Source: Rhodococcoides fascians NBRC 12155 = LMG 3623 (GTDB lineage: Bacteria > Actinomycetota > Actinomycetes > Mycobacteriales > Mycobacteriaceae). Taken from it: a DNA stretch of 64,000 nucleotides. Positions 16,350 through 23,453 of this stretch are shown piece by piece. Each line of letters opens with the position of its first letter. Position 1 is the stretch's first letter. The stretch spans positions 310,001 to 374,000 of the forward strand of contig NZ_BCWW01000001.1 of NCBI RefSeq assembly GCF_001894785.1, given 5' to 3'. Both the position numbers and the translations under genes were made by a program. The notes beneath the pieces are model-generated. The model did no database searches, was not told where the DNA came from, and saw only the letters and a list, made by a program, of their open reading frames with translations.

Positions 16350-16853
16350 ATGGTCACCATCGTGCCGTACGTCCCCCGGTATCGGGCCGAGTTGCTCGCG
16401 CTGTCGCTTCGCGCGTGGGAACCGGTGTTTCCGCTCGTGCAGGAGGCGGTCCCGTGGTTCGTGTACGACTCCTTCTATCCCCAGGGGTGGCAGGCGCGTC
16501 AGTACGACGATCTCGCATCCGTCGTCGACGACGAACCCGAGAGCGTGGACGTGGCCGTGGACGGTGACACGCCGGTCGGCTGGGTCTGTACCCGCCTGCA
16601 CCCGAACGACGACATGGGTGAGGTGTACGTCCTGGTGGTCGACCCAGCTCAGCAGCGAGCCGGCGTCGGAAGGGCGCTCCTCGATCGGTCTTTCGCGCGA
16701 GTGAGATCCGCCGGAATGCGAATGGTAATGGTCGAGACCGGTGACGATCCCGGTCATGCGCCGGCGCGGTCGGTCTACGAGAAGAGTGGTTTCGAGCGGT
16801 GGCCCGTCGCCCGCTATTTCAAGGACCTCGCCGAGACTGATGGTTGTGGCTAG
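16350..16853 (+). CDS. GNAT family N-acetyltransferase
   Basis: 167 residues from the ATG at 16350 (an ATG 8 codons earlier is less likely). Contains GEVYVLVVDPAQQRAGVGRALL, the strand 4 and acetyl-CoA pyrophosphate loop (Q-x-x-G-V-G) of GNAT enzymes, and a C-terminal ARSVYEKSGFERW strand-helix. Long Trp/Tyr-rich N-terminal part (VPWFVYDSFYPQGWQARQYDD) for substrate recognition; the substrate is unknown. Confidence 0.85.
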   Translation: MVTIVPYVPRYRAELLALSLRAWEPVFPLVQEAVPWFVYDSFYPQGWQARQYDDLASVVDDEPESVDVAVDGDTPVGWVCTRLHPNDDMGEVYVLVVDPAQQRAGVGRALLDRSFARVRSAGMRMVMVETGDDPGHAPARSVYEKSGFERWPVARYFKDLAETDGCG

Positions 16854-16869
16854 TCCGACCCGAGCCGAC

Positions 16870-16930
16870 GATACTGTGCCCTTGCGCTAAGTATTCTCGT
16901 GGAGATACTGTGCCTTATGGCTCAGTATTC
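16870..16930 (+). promoter_or_regulatory. Tandem 27-bp operator-like repeat at the arsR start
   Basis: Two 27-bp copies (16870-16896 and 16904-16930; 21 of 27 identical), each a weak dyad GATACT...AGTATTC, start 34 bp apart. The second copy spans the ribosome-binding region and first codons of the ArsR-type gene, so bound regulator would block initiation. Autoregulation is inferred. Confidence 0.55.
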
Positions 16931-17261
16931 CGAGGTCCTCGACGACGTGTTCCAAGCGTTGGCCGATCCGACGCGGCGTGCAGTACTGGGCCGACTGGGG
17001 TCCGGGCCTGCCACCGTGGGGGAACTGGCCGAACCATTCGACATGACTCTGCCGTCGTTCATGAAACATATTCATGTACTCGAGCGCAGCGGATGGATTC
17101 GCACCCACAAGACCGGACGTGTACGCGCATGCACGATCGAGCGAACCAACCTGGATGCGGCCTCCACGTGGCTGGAACAGCAACGGTCCGTGTGGGAATC
17201 CAGAACCGACCGTCTCGAACAGTTCGTCACCCGATCCTCGAAAGAGAGTGAGCAGCAATGA
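16917..17261 (+). CDS. ArsR-family winged-HTH regulator
   Basis: 114 residues. Starts FQALADPTRRAVLGRLGSGPATVGELAEPFDMTLPSFMKHIHVLE, the hallmark ArsR fold with recognition helix near residues 43-57. No Cys metal site is visible, as is usual for the ArsR-SRPBCC pairs of actinobacteria. The downstream SRPBCC gene overlaps by 4 bp. Expected to repress its own operon through the 27-bp repeats at its start. Confidence 0.9.
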   Translation: MAQYSEVLDDVFQALADPTRRAVLGRLGSGPATVGELAEPFDMTLPSFMKHIHVLERSGWIRTHKTGRVRACTIERTNLDAASTWLEQQRSVWESRTDRLEQFVTRSSKESEQQ

Positions 17262-17725
17262 CTTCCTTCGATCCCGAACTCGACCTGAGTATCTCCCGCA
17301 TCATCGCGGTTCCGCGCGAGACGGTGTGGGATGCGTGGGCCGACCCGTCGAAGTTCGAGAAATGGTGGATTCCCGCACCTACTCTGTGCCGAGTGGATGC
17401 GTGGGACTTGCAGCCCGGAGGCGCATTCCGAACGCTGATGAGTGAACCCGGAGGAGACTTCGAACCGCACATCGACGGATGCTTCCTCGCCGTCGACCCT
17501 CAGGAACGCATCGTGTTCACCAACTCCCTCGTCGAAGGTTGGCGACCTGCCCCACAACTGTTCATGACCGCGGTGATCACGTTCGCCGACCATCCCGACG
17601 GGACGGAGTACCGGGCGCACGTGATGCACCGCAACGTAGAAGACCGAAAGATGCACGAGGAGTTGGGTTTCGAAGACGGATGGGGAACCGTCATCGGCCA
17701 ACTCGCCGCACTCGTCGAAAGTTAG
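17258..17725 (+). CDS. SRPBCC (AHSA1-like) protein
   Basis: 155 residues of the START/Bet v1-like fold: ISRIIAVPRETVWDAWADPSKFEKWWIPAP at residues 12-41 is the standard opening of activator-of-Hsp90 (AHSA1)-like bacterial proteins, ending with ...EDGWGTVIGQLAALVES. These proteins bind small hydrophobic ligands; the ligand here is unknown. Coupled to the ArsR regulator by an ATGA overlap. Confidence 0.9.
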   Translation: MTSFDPELDLSISRIIAVPRETVWDAWADPSKFEKWWIPAPTLCRVDAWDLQPGGAFRTLMSEPGGDFEPHIDGCFLAVDPQERIVFTNSLVEGWRPAPQLFMTAVITFADHPDGTEYRAHVMHRNVEDRKMHEELGFEDGWGTVIGQLAALVES

Positions 17726-17726
17726 A

Positions 17727-18746
17727 TCACGCGCGACCCGTCGAGCGCAGTTCGTAACGACGTTCGGCGTAATCGAGGTCGTCCTTCCACAGACGTGCGG
17801 CGGTGAAATTCATCGCCGGACGCAGCAATCCCGAGACCTTGCGCGCCATCTGGAAGCCGGGTCGATCCGAGCTCGCGATCGTCGCCTCGATGACCGCCGT
17901 CCGCGGGGTGCCGTCGGGCGCAGGAGCCAGCGGAGTCGCGTGAGTCTCGACGACGCTTCCCGCCCCCTCACCGTCGAGGATGCGCATGACGATGGTGCGT
18001 GGGCCGGGGCAGACGAACTCGGCTCGAACCGGAACACCGATGCCGCGACTGACGCGGAACGTGACATCGACCAGGAAGCGATCGTCCTCCTCGGGCACAT
18101 CGATGTCGGTGGGCGCGCTCACCACTTTCAACCTCGCGAACGAGTACGGATGGAACCATGCGCCGTGCCACGGATCGAGGCGATTGGCGATGATGTCGTC
18201 CGGTTCGCACTTCCCGATCAACGTGACGACACCAGGAATGGACGTCGACGCAGGGGGCCTGATCGGAACCACCGGCACCGGCGTCGGCTCCTCGCCGCCC
18301 AGCTCGTCGAGCCGGACCCACACCAGAACACCGTCGTCGAACGCAGGAACCGGCCGCCAGCCAGCCTTACCCTTCGGACCCAACGCCAGCCCATGCCACC
18401 GGCACACCAACGCGTCGCACTCGATCTTCGCGGTATCGAGCGCCGCCCCGAGATGCGGACACGCACCCGGACCGATATGCACCTTGCCCGCCGAATCCCG
18501 CCACGCAACCAACTCGGTGGTACCGACATAGCGACCGAACGGCTTGTCGGCCTTCACGTCGCGACTGGCAGCGAAAACGAACCAATTACCCGACGTCCGA
18601 GTCTTCGCACGCTTCAACGCTGACTCGATGACCTGGGGATTCGCACCCTTCCACGTCGGCTCCTGCTTGGCCCACGACTCCGACGGAAGCGGCTGAAGTG
18701 GCATCGTCTTCGGCCAACGTCGTCGTACTGCATCCAGCGCGGTCAT
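17727..18746 (-). CDS. Rieske [2Fe-2S] protein with DUF5914-type C-terminal domain
   Basis: 339 residues from the ATG at 18746, which has GGGGAG 5 nt upstream; two further in-frame ATGs lie upstream (18761, 18785). The Rieske ligands are intact: C96-x-H98 (CPHLGAAL) and C115-x2-H118 (CRWHGLAL). The rest (about 150-339) is a START-like region of the DUF5914 type. Rieske/DUF5914 proteins occur with actinobacterial carotenoid genes, and a crtU-like gene lies nearby, so an oxygenase or desaturase step on an isoprenoid is plausible but unproven. Tail-to-tail with the SRPBCC gene. Confidence 0.85.
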   Translation of the reverse strand: MTALDAVRRRWPKTMPLQPLPSESWAKQEPTWKGANPQVIESALKRAKTRTSGNWFVFAASRDVKADKPFGRYVGTTELVAWRDSAGKVHIGPGACPHLGAALDTAKIECDALVCRWHGLALGPKGKAGWRPVPAFDDGVLVWVRLDELGGEEPTPVPVVPIRPPASTSIPGVVTLIGKCEPDDIIANRLDPWHGAWFHPYSFARLKVVSAPTDIDVPEEDDRFLVDVTFRVSRGIGVPVRAEFVCPGPRTIVMRILDGEGAGSVVETHATPLAPAPDGTPRTAVIEATIASSDRPGFQMARKVSGLLRPAMNFTAARLWKDDLDYAERRYELRSTGRA

Positions 18747-18803
18747 TGCTGCTCCCCACATCGAGACATTGTGTTCATTGTCCATTGTCCCCGCCCGGGG
18801 GTA

Positions 18804-18867
18804 CTCGATGTGACGTCGAGTGGACTTTTCGGGGGTCAATGTCACATCTAGTGGACCCAGGGTGCCG
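18804..18867. repeat. 64-bp intergenic repeat, copy A
   Basis: Internally it is two units of the motif RATGTSACRTYKRGTGGAC spaced 31 bp apart (three helical turns) around a TTTTCGGGGGTC spacer. Nearly identical to copy B 303 bp downstream; both end in GGGTGCCG. Confidence 0.8.
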
Positions 18868-19106
18868 GTGAACGGGGAGCGGTGCACGAGGTCAGGTGGG
18901 TCCAGTGGGGGTCGGCGGTTCACGCTGCGCCGGTCAACTGATGTCAGCGCCCACAATTCGGCTCGAAACGCGGGATCCCGTGGATGCAGAGAAATAGTGG
19001 GCGCTCTGGTCAGTAAGCGAGGTGGCCCGGGTGGCAATGGGCTTGTTGCCGTGTCGGTAGTCCGCGAAGGGGCGATGGCTGTTACCCGTGTTCCCCATCC
19101 GATGCA

Positions 19107-19170
19107 CTCAATGTGACATTTGGTGGACTTTTCGGGGGTCAATGTCACATCTAGTGGACTTGGGGTGCCG
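19107..19170. repeat. 64-bp intergenic repeat, copy B
   Basis: Same structure as copy A: AATGTGACATTTGGTGGAC and AATGTCACATCTAGTGGAC, period 31 bp. The arms TGTGACAT and ATGTCACA also form an inverted repeat. It begins 8 bp past the azlD stop, so it could terminate azlCD transcription. Confidence 0.8.
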
Positions 19171-19178
19171 CGGTTCGG

Positions 19179-19490
19179 TCAGGCGACACCGAACCAGCGG
19201 AGGGCAGCGGTGGTCGCGGCAGCGGCGATCACGATGACGACGAAGGGTGCTTTGCGCCAGGCGAGGATTCCGGCGACGGTGACGCCGATAGGGGCTGCGA
19301 AGCCCGCGAAGTCCTTGCCCACGAGCAGGGTCGAGGTGGCGATGAGGGCCACGAATACGACGGCGACCGAGGTGGACATGACGCGGTCGATGCGGGGCGA
19401 GATGGTCATGCGCGAGCGCAGGGCCGGACCGATGAGGCGGAGCGCGAAAGTGCCGACGATCATGGCGATCAGCGGAATCGTGAGGCTCAT
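19179..19490 (-). CDS. azlD: AzlD-type branched-chain amino-acid exporter subunit
   Basis: 103 residues with about four membrane helices. The motif TFALRLIGPAL near the N-terminus and the overall length fit AzlD, the small partner of AzlC in two-gene branched-chain amino-acid exporters. The ATG overlaps the azlC stop by 4 bp, so the pair is translationally coupled. Confidence 0.88.
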   Translation of the reverse strand: MSLTIPLIAMIVGTFALRLIGPALRSRMTISPRIDRVMSTSVAVVFVALIATSTLLVGKDFAGFAAPIGVTVAGILAWRKAPFVVIVIAAAATTAALRWFGVA

Positions 19491-20185
19491 GCGGATTCCT
19501 TGTCTGCGGCGGGCTTGGTGGACAGCAGTGCGGGCACCACGGCGATCAGCGAGAGGAGCACCGGCAGTCCGCTCGGTAGGAACATCGACGCTGCCAGGGC
19601 GATCCCTGCGCCGACGAGTGCGGCATTGCGCGTGCCCCGATCTCGGAGCGCAGGCATGATCAGTCCGAGCAGGATTGCCGGAAATGCGGCGTCGAGTCCG
19701 AGTGCGGCGGTATCGGTGATTGCGCCACCACCGAGAGTGCCGATCACCACCCCGATGTTCCAGGTGACGAACAGTCCGATTCCGCACAGCCAGAACGCGG
19801 TTCGACGCCGTCCTTCGTCTTCTTCGGCGACGCTGAATGCGACCGCTTCGTCGGTGATCAGGTGGGTGCCGAGCAGTCGCTTCCATAGCGAGACGTTGTC
19901 GAAAACGGATCCTATGGAGAATCCGAGCGGTACGAGCCGAGTGTTCGCGAGCAACGCGCTCGCCACGGCGGCGACGGGGTTGCCGCCGACGGCCAGGATG
20001 CCGACGAAGATGAATTGGGATGAGCCCGCGAAGACCACCAGGGACATCACGACCGGTAGCCACAGTGGCAGGTCGGCGGCTACGGCGATGGCACCGAACG
20101 AGGCCCCGACCAAGGCGTCGGCCAGACAAACCAACGCGATGTCGCGGATGTTGACCCCCTGCAGGGTTCGCCATGTCGAACGCAT
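19487..20185 (-). CDS. azlC: AzlC-type branched-chain amino-acid permease
   Basis: 232 residues, about seven membrane helices. AzlC signatures: ADALVGASFGAIA near the start, VFAGSSQFIFVGIL (about 51-64) and the NTRLVPLGFS turn (81-90). With AzlD it forms an exporter for branched-chain amino acids or analogues. It diverges from an XRE-cupin regulator, a common pairing in which the regulator senses a ligand through its cupin domain. Confidence 0.9.
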   Translation of the reverse strand: MRSTWRTLQGVNIRDIALVCLADALVGASFGAIAVAADLPLWLPVVMSLVVFAGSSQFIFVGILAVGGNPVAAVASALLANTRLVPLGFSIGSVFDNVSLWKRLLGTHLITDEAVAFSVAEEDEGRRRTAFWLCGIGLFVTWNIGVVIGTLGGGAITDTAALGLDAAFPAILLGLIMPALRDRGTRNAALVGAGIALAASMFLPSGLPVLLSLIAVVPALLSTKPAADKESA

Positions 20186-20212
20186 GGTCGTTATAGTGGA
20201 CGATGTTAAGCT

Positions 20213-20232
20213 GTTCGTCAAATCAAACGAAC
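20213..20232. promoter_or_regulatory. Palindromic operator between azlC and its regulator
   Basis: GTTCGT, 8 nt, ACGAAC: a perfect 6-bp dyad centred in the 66-bp divergent intergenic region. Likely binding site for the XRE-cupin protein, controlling both directions. Confidence 0.6.
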
Positions 20233-20251
20233 GTACCGATGGAGTGAACGA

Positions 20252-20809
20252 ATGGCGGACGCCGGACCACCGATCGCAGCCATCGCTGCCGCTCTGCAGC
20301 AGGAGCGGCGACGCGTCGGCCTCTCGCTGGCCGAGGTGGCGCGCCGCGCCGGAATTGCGAAATCGACTCTGTCGCAACTGGAATCGGGTACGGGGAATCC
20401 AAGTCTGGAAACTCTGTGGGCGCTCAGCGTCACCCTGGACGTGCCGTTCTCCAGACTGGTCGAGCCCGCGAAGCAGTCGGTCCGCCTGATCCGTGCGGGC
20501 GAGGGGCCAAGATTTGCATCGGACCGGGCGGACTACTCCGCGACGCTGCTGGCGTCGTCTCCGCCGAACGCGCGACGAGACATCTATCTGGTCAGTGCGG
20601 ACGTGGGCGAGCCCAGGCGCTCGGACCCTCATTCCCCCGGCGTGGTCGAGCACGTGGTGCTCAGCGCCGGACGAGCGCTGGTGGGGCCGGTGGGCGAGGC
20701 AGTCGAACTGTTGCCCGGCGACTATGTCGCCTACCCCGGCGACGCGCTGCATATCTTCGAGGCGCTGGAGCCGAACACCATGGCGGTGATGATCACCGAG
20801 CACAGCTGA
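20252..20809 (+). CDS. XRE-family HTH regulator with C-terminal cupin
   Basis: 185 residues. HTH_3 domain at about 10-65 (RRVGLSLAEVARRAGIAKSTLSQLESGTGNPSLETLWALS, textbook XRE pattern), then a small cupin barrel at about 105-180 (PHSPGVVEHVVLSAGRALVG, LLPGDYVAYPGDALHIFEA). Such regulators bind amino acids or metals in the cupin and control the adjacent gene. Divergent from azlCD over a palindrome, so it probably regulates that exporter. Confidence 0.9.
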   Translation: MADAGPPIAAIAAALQQERRRVGLSLAEVARRAGIAKSTLSQLESGTGNPSLETLWALSVTLDVPFSRLVEPAKQSVRLIRAGEGPRFASDRADYSATLLASSPPNARRDIYLVSADVGEPRRSDPHSPGVVEHVVLSAGRALVGPVGEAVELLPGDYVAYPGDALHIFEALEPNTMAVMITEHS

Positions 20810-20907
20810 ACGGAACGCAGTTGACGTGCGGGGAATAGTCGGCGGACGTACCCCGTTGGACTCTTTCGACGGCGTTCGCTTGGCAAGCCCCGGGCCTCAC
20901 CCCATTT

Positions 20908-20922
20908 GTCGCTACGAGCGAC
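20908..20922. terminator. Small hairpin after the XRE gene
   Basis: GTCGCT, ACG, AGCGAC: a perfect 6-bp stem with a 3-nt loop, 98 bp past the regulator's stop. The rest of 20810-20991 shows no gene. Confidence 0.4.
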
Positions 20923-20991
20923 CACTCGCCGAGAGGCGTTTGCAGCGGACGTCGTCCTTACTTTTGTCCGTGTAGCGAAGGGACGAGATTC

Positions 20992-21819
20992 ATGGCAGCC
21001 AAGACGTGGTTCATCACCGGCACCTCCAAGGGATTCGGACGCGAGTGGGCTATTGCAGCCCTCGACCGCGGTGATCGAGTCGCAGCCACCGCTCGCAACA
21101 CGGCGACACTGCACGATCTCGTGGAAAAATACGGCGACGCGATTCTGCCGATCGAGCTGGATGTGAACGACCGCGCTGCCGACTTCGCAGCAGTCGCTCT
21201 GGCGCACAAGACCTTCGGATCGCTCGACATCGTCGTCAACAACGCCGGCTACGGCCAGTTCGGGATGATCGAAGAGATCTCCGAGGAGGACGCCCGCGCG
21301 CAGATCGAGACCAATGTCTTCGGAGCGCTGTGGGTCACTCAGGCCGCGTTGCCGTTCATGCGTGAGCAGGGCAGCGGCCACATCCTGCAGGTGTCGTCCA
21401 TCGGCGGAATCTCCGCATTCCCCAATGTCGGTGCGTACCACGCGTCCAAGTGGGCCCTCGAAGGATTCAGTCAGGCCCTGGCGCAGGAGGTCGAGGACTT
21501 CGGTATCCATGTGACGCTGATCGAACCGGGTGGGTTCTCCACCGACTGGGCCGGTCCGTCCGCCAAGAAGTCCACCGACATCGCCGCGTACGACCCGATT
21601 CGGAAGAAGGCCGCCGAACTGCGGAGTGCAAGGCAGGCGACTCCTGGCGATCCGGTAGCTACGCGTTCGGCGCTGCTCAAGGTCGTCGACGCCGAAAAGC
21701 CGCCGCTGCGAGTCTTTTTCGGCGAGGCACCGCTCCAGATCGCGACGACGGACTACGAATCACGCCTGGCGAACTGGCGCGAATGGCAGCCCGTGGCCGT
21801 CGAGGCGCACGGAGGCTGA
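20992..21819 (+). CDS. Short-chain dehydrogenase/reductase
   Basis: 275 residues, classical SDR length plus a short extension. Cofactor loop TGTSKGFG (10-16 region), DVND after strand 3, NNAGYG (83-88), catalytic Ser in VSSIGG (about 135) and YHASK (Tyr149, Lys153). Arg34 in ATARN suggests NADP preference. PEPGG-type substrate loop EPGGFSTDW. The substrate cannot be read from the sequence. ATG preceded by AAGGGACGAG. Confidence 0.88.
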   Translation: MAAKTWFITGTSKGFGREWAIAALDRGDRVAATARNTATLHDLVEKYGDAILPIELDVNDRAADFAAVALAHKTFGSLDIVVNNAGYGQFGMIEEISEEDARAQIETNVFGALWVTQAALPFMREQGSGHILQVSSIGGISAFPNVGAYHASKWALEGFSQALAQEVEDFGIHVTLIEPGGFSTDWAGPSAKKSTDIAAYDPIRKKAAELRSARQATPGDPVATRSALLKVVDAEKPPLRVFFGEAPLQIATTDYESRLANWREWQPVAVEAHGG

Positions 21820-22093
21820 GTCTCCACCACGCGAACCTCTAGGTGTGGCTCTAACCTGGGCGGCCTTGATCCGTCTCAGGAGGCTTGCTTGCAGCTACGC
21901 TCCGGATGCGACGAAAACGCGGGGAGGCGGGGATTCACGCCCATCGTCGGGATCCACACCTCGTCGGTGGGGTGTGCCTGACGGCTGAGGGCGCGGATCG
22001 AGTGGTGGCGTTCTCGCAGTTGCGAGCCGGTGTAGCGGCGACTGGACAACGACAACCGCGAGGTCGATGTCCAGCGAATAGTGCTGCAGGCCG

Positions 22094-22480
22094 TCAGTTC
22101 TCTGGAGTGAGCGCGACGATATTCGCGGCCGTTCTGCTGTCGACTTCTGCCGTCTCGTCGAAGTAGCGCCGAAACAACGTTCGCATCGAATCGATGACGT
22201 CGATGTGCTGCTGCAGTATGACGTCGAGTGACGTGTCTTTGCCCGTCGCAAGGCGAGCGAACCTGCTCTGTAGAGCCTGAGCAGACGGCAAATTCCCCCA
22301 ACTCTTGGTTTCGTACAAGACCGCCGCTTTGCGCCTCATGTCGTTCAGATGCGCGAGGTAGGCGACGCAGGCCGCATCGCATTTCGAGGCGACATCGGGC
22401 GGAATGGTGAGTGTGCCGGCGTCGGCTTGACTGTTCATGTCCTGCCACTGTGCAAGGAGGTCCGGCTTCACTGGGGCCAC
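22094..22480 (-). CDS. Hypothetical protein paired with DUF3558 lipoprotein
   Basis: 128 residues, helical, no signal peptide, unrecognised. It carries two Cys (SKCDAACVAYLAHLNDMRRKA, about 33-53) and a WG pair (KSWGNLPSAQ). Lies 29 bp behind the DUF3558-type lipoprotein gene on the same strand with GGAAGG upstream of a GTG at 22480. The size and helix content recall small secreted ESX/WXG-type partners, but the motif is not clean, so no function is assigned. Confidence 0.6.
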   Translation of the reverse strand: MAPVKPDLLAQWQDMNSQADAGTLTIPPDVASKCDAACVAYLAHLNDMRRKAAVLYETKSWGNLPSAQALQSRFARLATGKDTSLDVILQQHIDVIDSMRTLFRRYFDETAEVDSRTAANIVALTPEN

Positions 22481-22509
22481 GGTCTACGCGTCCTTCCATC
22501 GACGAAAAT

Positions 22510-23064
22510 TCAGCTGGGTAGTACGGGATCGAGCACGGCGACCAGGGCGTTCAGTTCAATGCACGGGTCGTACCGTGGCGCGTGAACCTGACCATCGGTC
22601 AGCAGTGTCGCTCGAATCAGATGAGGGCCTGCAGTGAAGGCGAGGCCGCAATTAAGGGCCGAGTCGGAGGAGACCTGTTGATACTGGGTGGCATTACGGG
22701 TGCCCACCCGAACTGGCCGAAGCCGGTCGAAGTAGCTCGGGTCGTCAATGAAGTCCAATGTCTCGAGTCCGGAGATCAACGACACGTAGTACTGGTTGTC
22801 TGGAGGGCTTTCCTCCCAGCCGCAAATTTTGAATCCGTTTTGATCGCGGCCGAACACCCCCGATTCCTTGGAGTCGACGTTCAATCCCGCCTGCTCGATG
22901 GCGTCGTCGGGGACGGTGCATGGATCCCACGGCGTCGGTGCGGCGACGGCGGTGTTGGTCGTCGCGATGACTTCGGGGACTGCGGTACCGTCTTGGCCCG
23001 TCGAACACGCGGTGAGCAGGAGCAGACCTACTGCGATTGCCTCCCATCGACTGCTTCGATGCAT
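22510..23064 (-). CDS. DUF3558-type lipoprotein
   Basis: 184 residues from the ATG at 23064. The first 20 residues end in the lipobox LLTAC, so Cys is lipidated and the protein anchored outside. The mature part shows the DUF3558 pattern: WDPCTVPDDAIEQAGL near the start, KICGWEE in the middle and a paired late Cys (YDPCIELN). Family members are mycolate-bacterial envelope lipoproteins of unknown role. It is transcribed away from the retron-like locus. Confidence 0.8.
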   Translation of the reverse strand: MHRSSRWEAIAVGLLLLTACSTGQDGTAVPEVIATTNTAVAAPTPWDPCTVPDDAIEQAGLNVDSKESGVFGRDQNGFKICGWEESPPDNQYYVSLISGLETLDFIDDPSYFDRLRPVRVGTRNATQYQQVSSDSALNCGLAFTAGPHLIRATLLTDGQVHAPRYDPCIELNALVAVLDPVLPS

Positions 23065-23191
23065 GTTCGCTGTCCTTTCCCAAGAGCCCATCTACGGGTT
23101 GGACGCAACGGAGTCGGCGCTGGTTCCGTTCACCTGCTCCGGACTCGCGAGCTCCGGCTCGTAATCGAGCAACTCACGAGAACTTCAAAAC

Positions 23192-23203
23192 CCGACCGGT
23201 CGG
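23192..23203. promoter_or_regulatory. Perfect palindrome upstream of the retron-like locus
   Basis: CCGACCGGTCGG, a 12-bp perfect palindrome in the 195-bp space between the lipoprotein start and the structured RNA. A candidate operator for either divergent transcript. Confidence 0.4.
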
Positions 23204-23259
23204 TCGAACTAGCGAGTCATCCCGCTGACAGATCGGCCTCGATTTGGCATGGTGGACGG

Positions 23260-23421
23260 ATGCAGCGGCGCGTGGGCGAGAGTTGGTCCGCGGGACCGGT
23301 CTCAGGGGTAACCCCTGGGTACATATTGAGAATCGAGCACTGCGTCCGAAGCTGGTCTGCACGCTACGCGTGCTTGGCAGCTCCGAGGACGAAAGATTTC
23401 GGTCGCCGCGCACCGCTGCAT
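23260..23421 (+). ncRNA. Candidate retron msr-msd non-coding RNA
   Basis: A structured segment of about 162 nt ending 32 nt before the RT start. The ends form an imperfect long stem: 23260-23279 (ATGCAGCGG, GCG, GGCGA) pairs with 23403-23421 (TCGCC, CGC, CCGCTGCAT), the position and form of retron a1/a2 repeats. Inside, in msr position, are two small perfect hairpins: 23285-23297 (GGTCC-GCG-GGACC) and 23303-23317 (CAGGGG-TAA-CCCCTG). An unpaired stretch follows, then a long hairpin at 23343-23391, stem segments CGTCC, AGCTG and GCACGC with a TAC loop, in msd position. All structure is read by eye; the branching G cannot be fixed. Confidence 0.7.
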
Positions 23422-23453
23422 TTTCTCGCTCGAGACCCGTTGGAGCGATCGAC

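Larger units (their letters stand above)
18747..19178. other. Gene-free 432-bp stretch with repeats and hairpins
   Basis: No credible gene. It contains two 64-bp direct repeats (18804-18867 and 19107-19170) flanking a segment with a 9-bp inverted repeat AGCGCCCAC/GTGGGCGCT (18946-18954 and 18997-19005). The left end carries the Rieske gene's promoter; the right end abuts the azlD stop. Confidence 0.7.

Noticed and set aside
18747..19148. N-terminal extension of the Rieske protein through the repeat region
   Set aside because: The extra residues are a translation of the 64-bp repeats; ATG 18746 has a strong ribosome-binding site.
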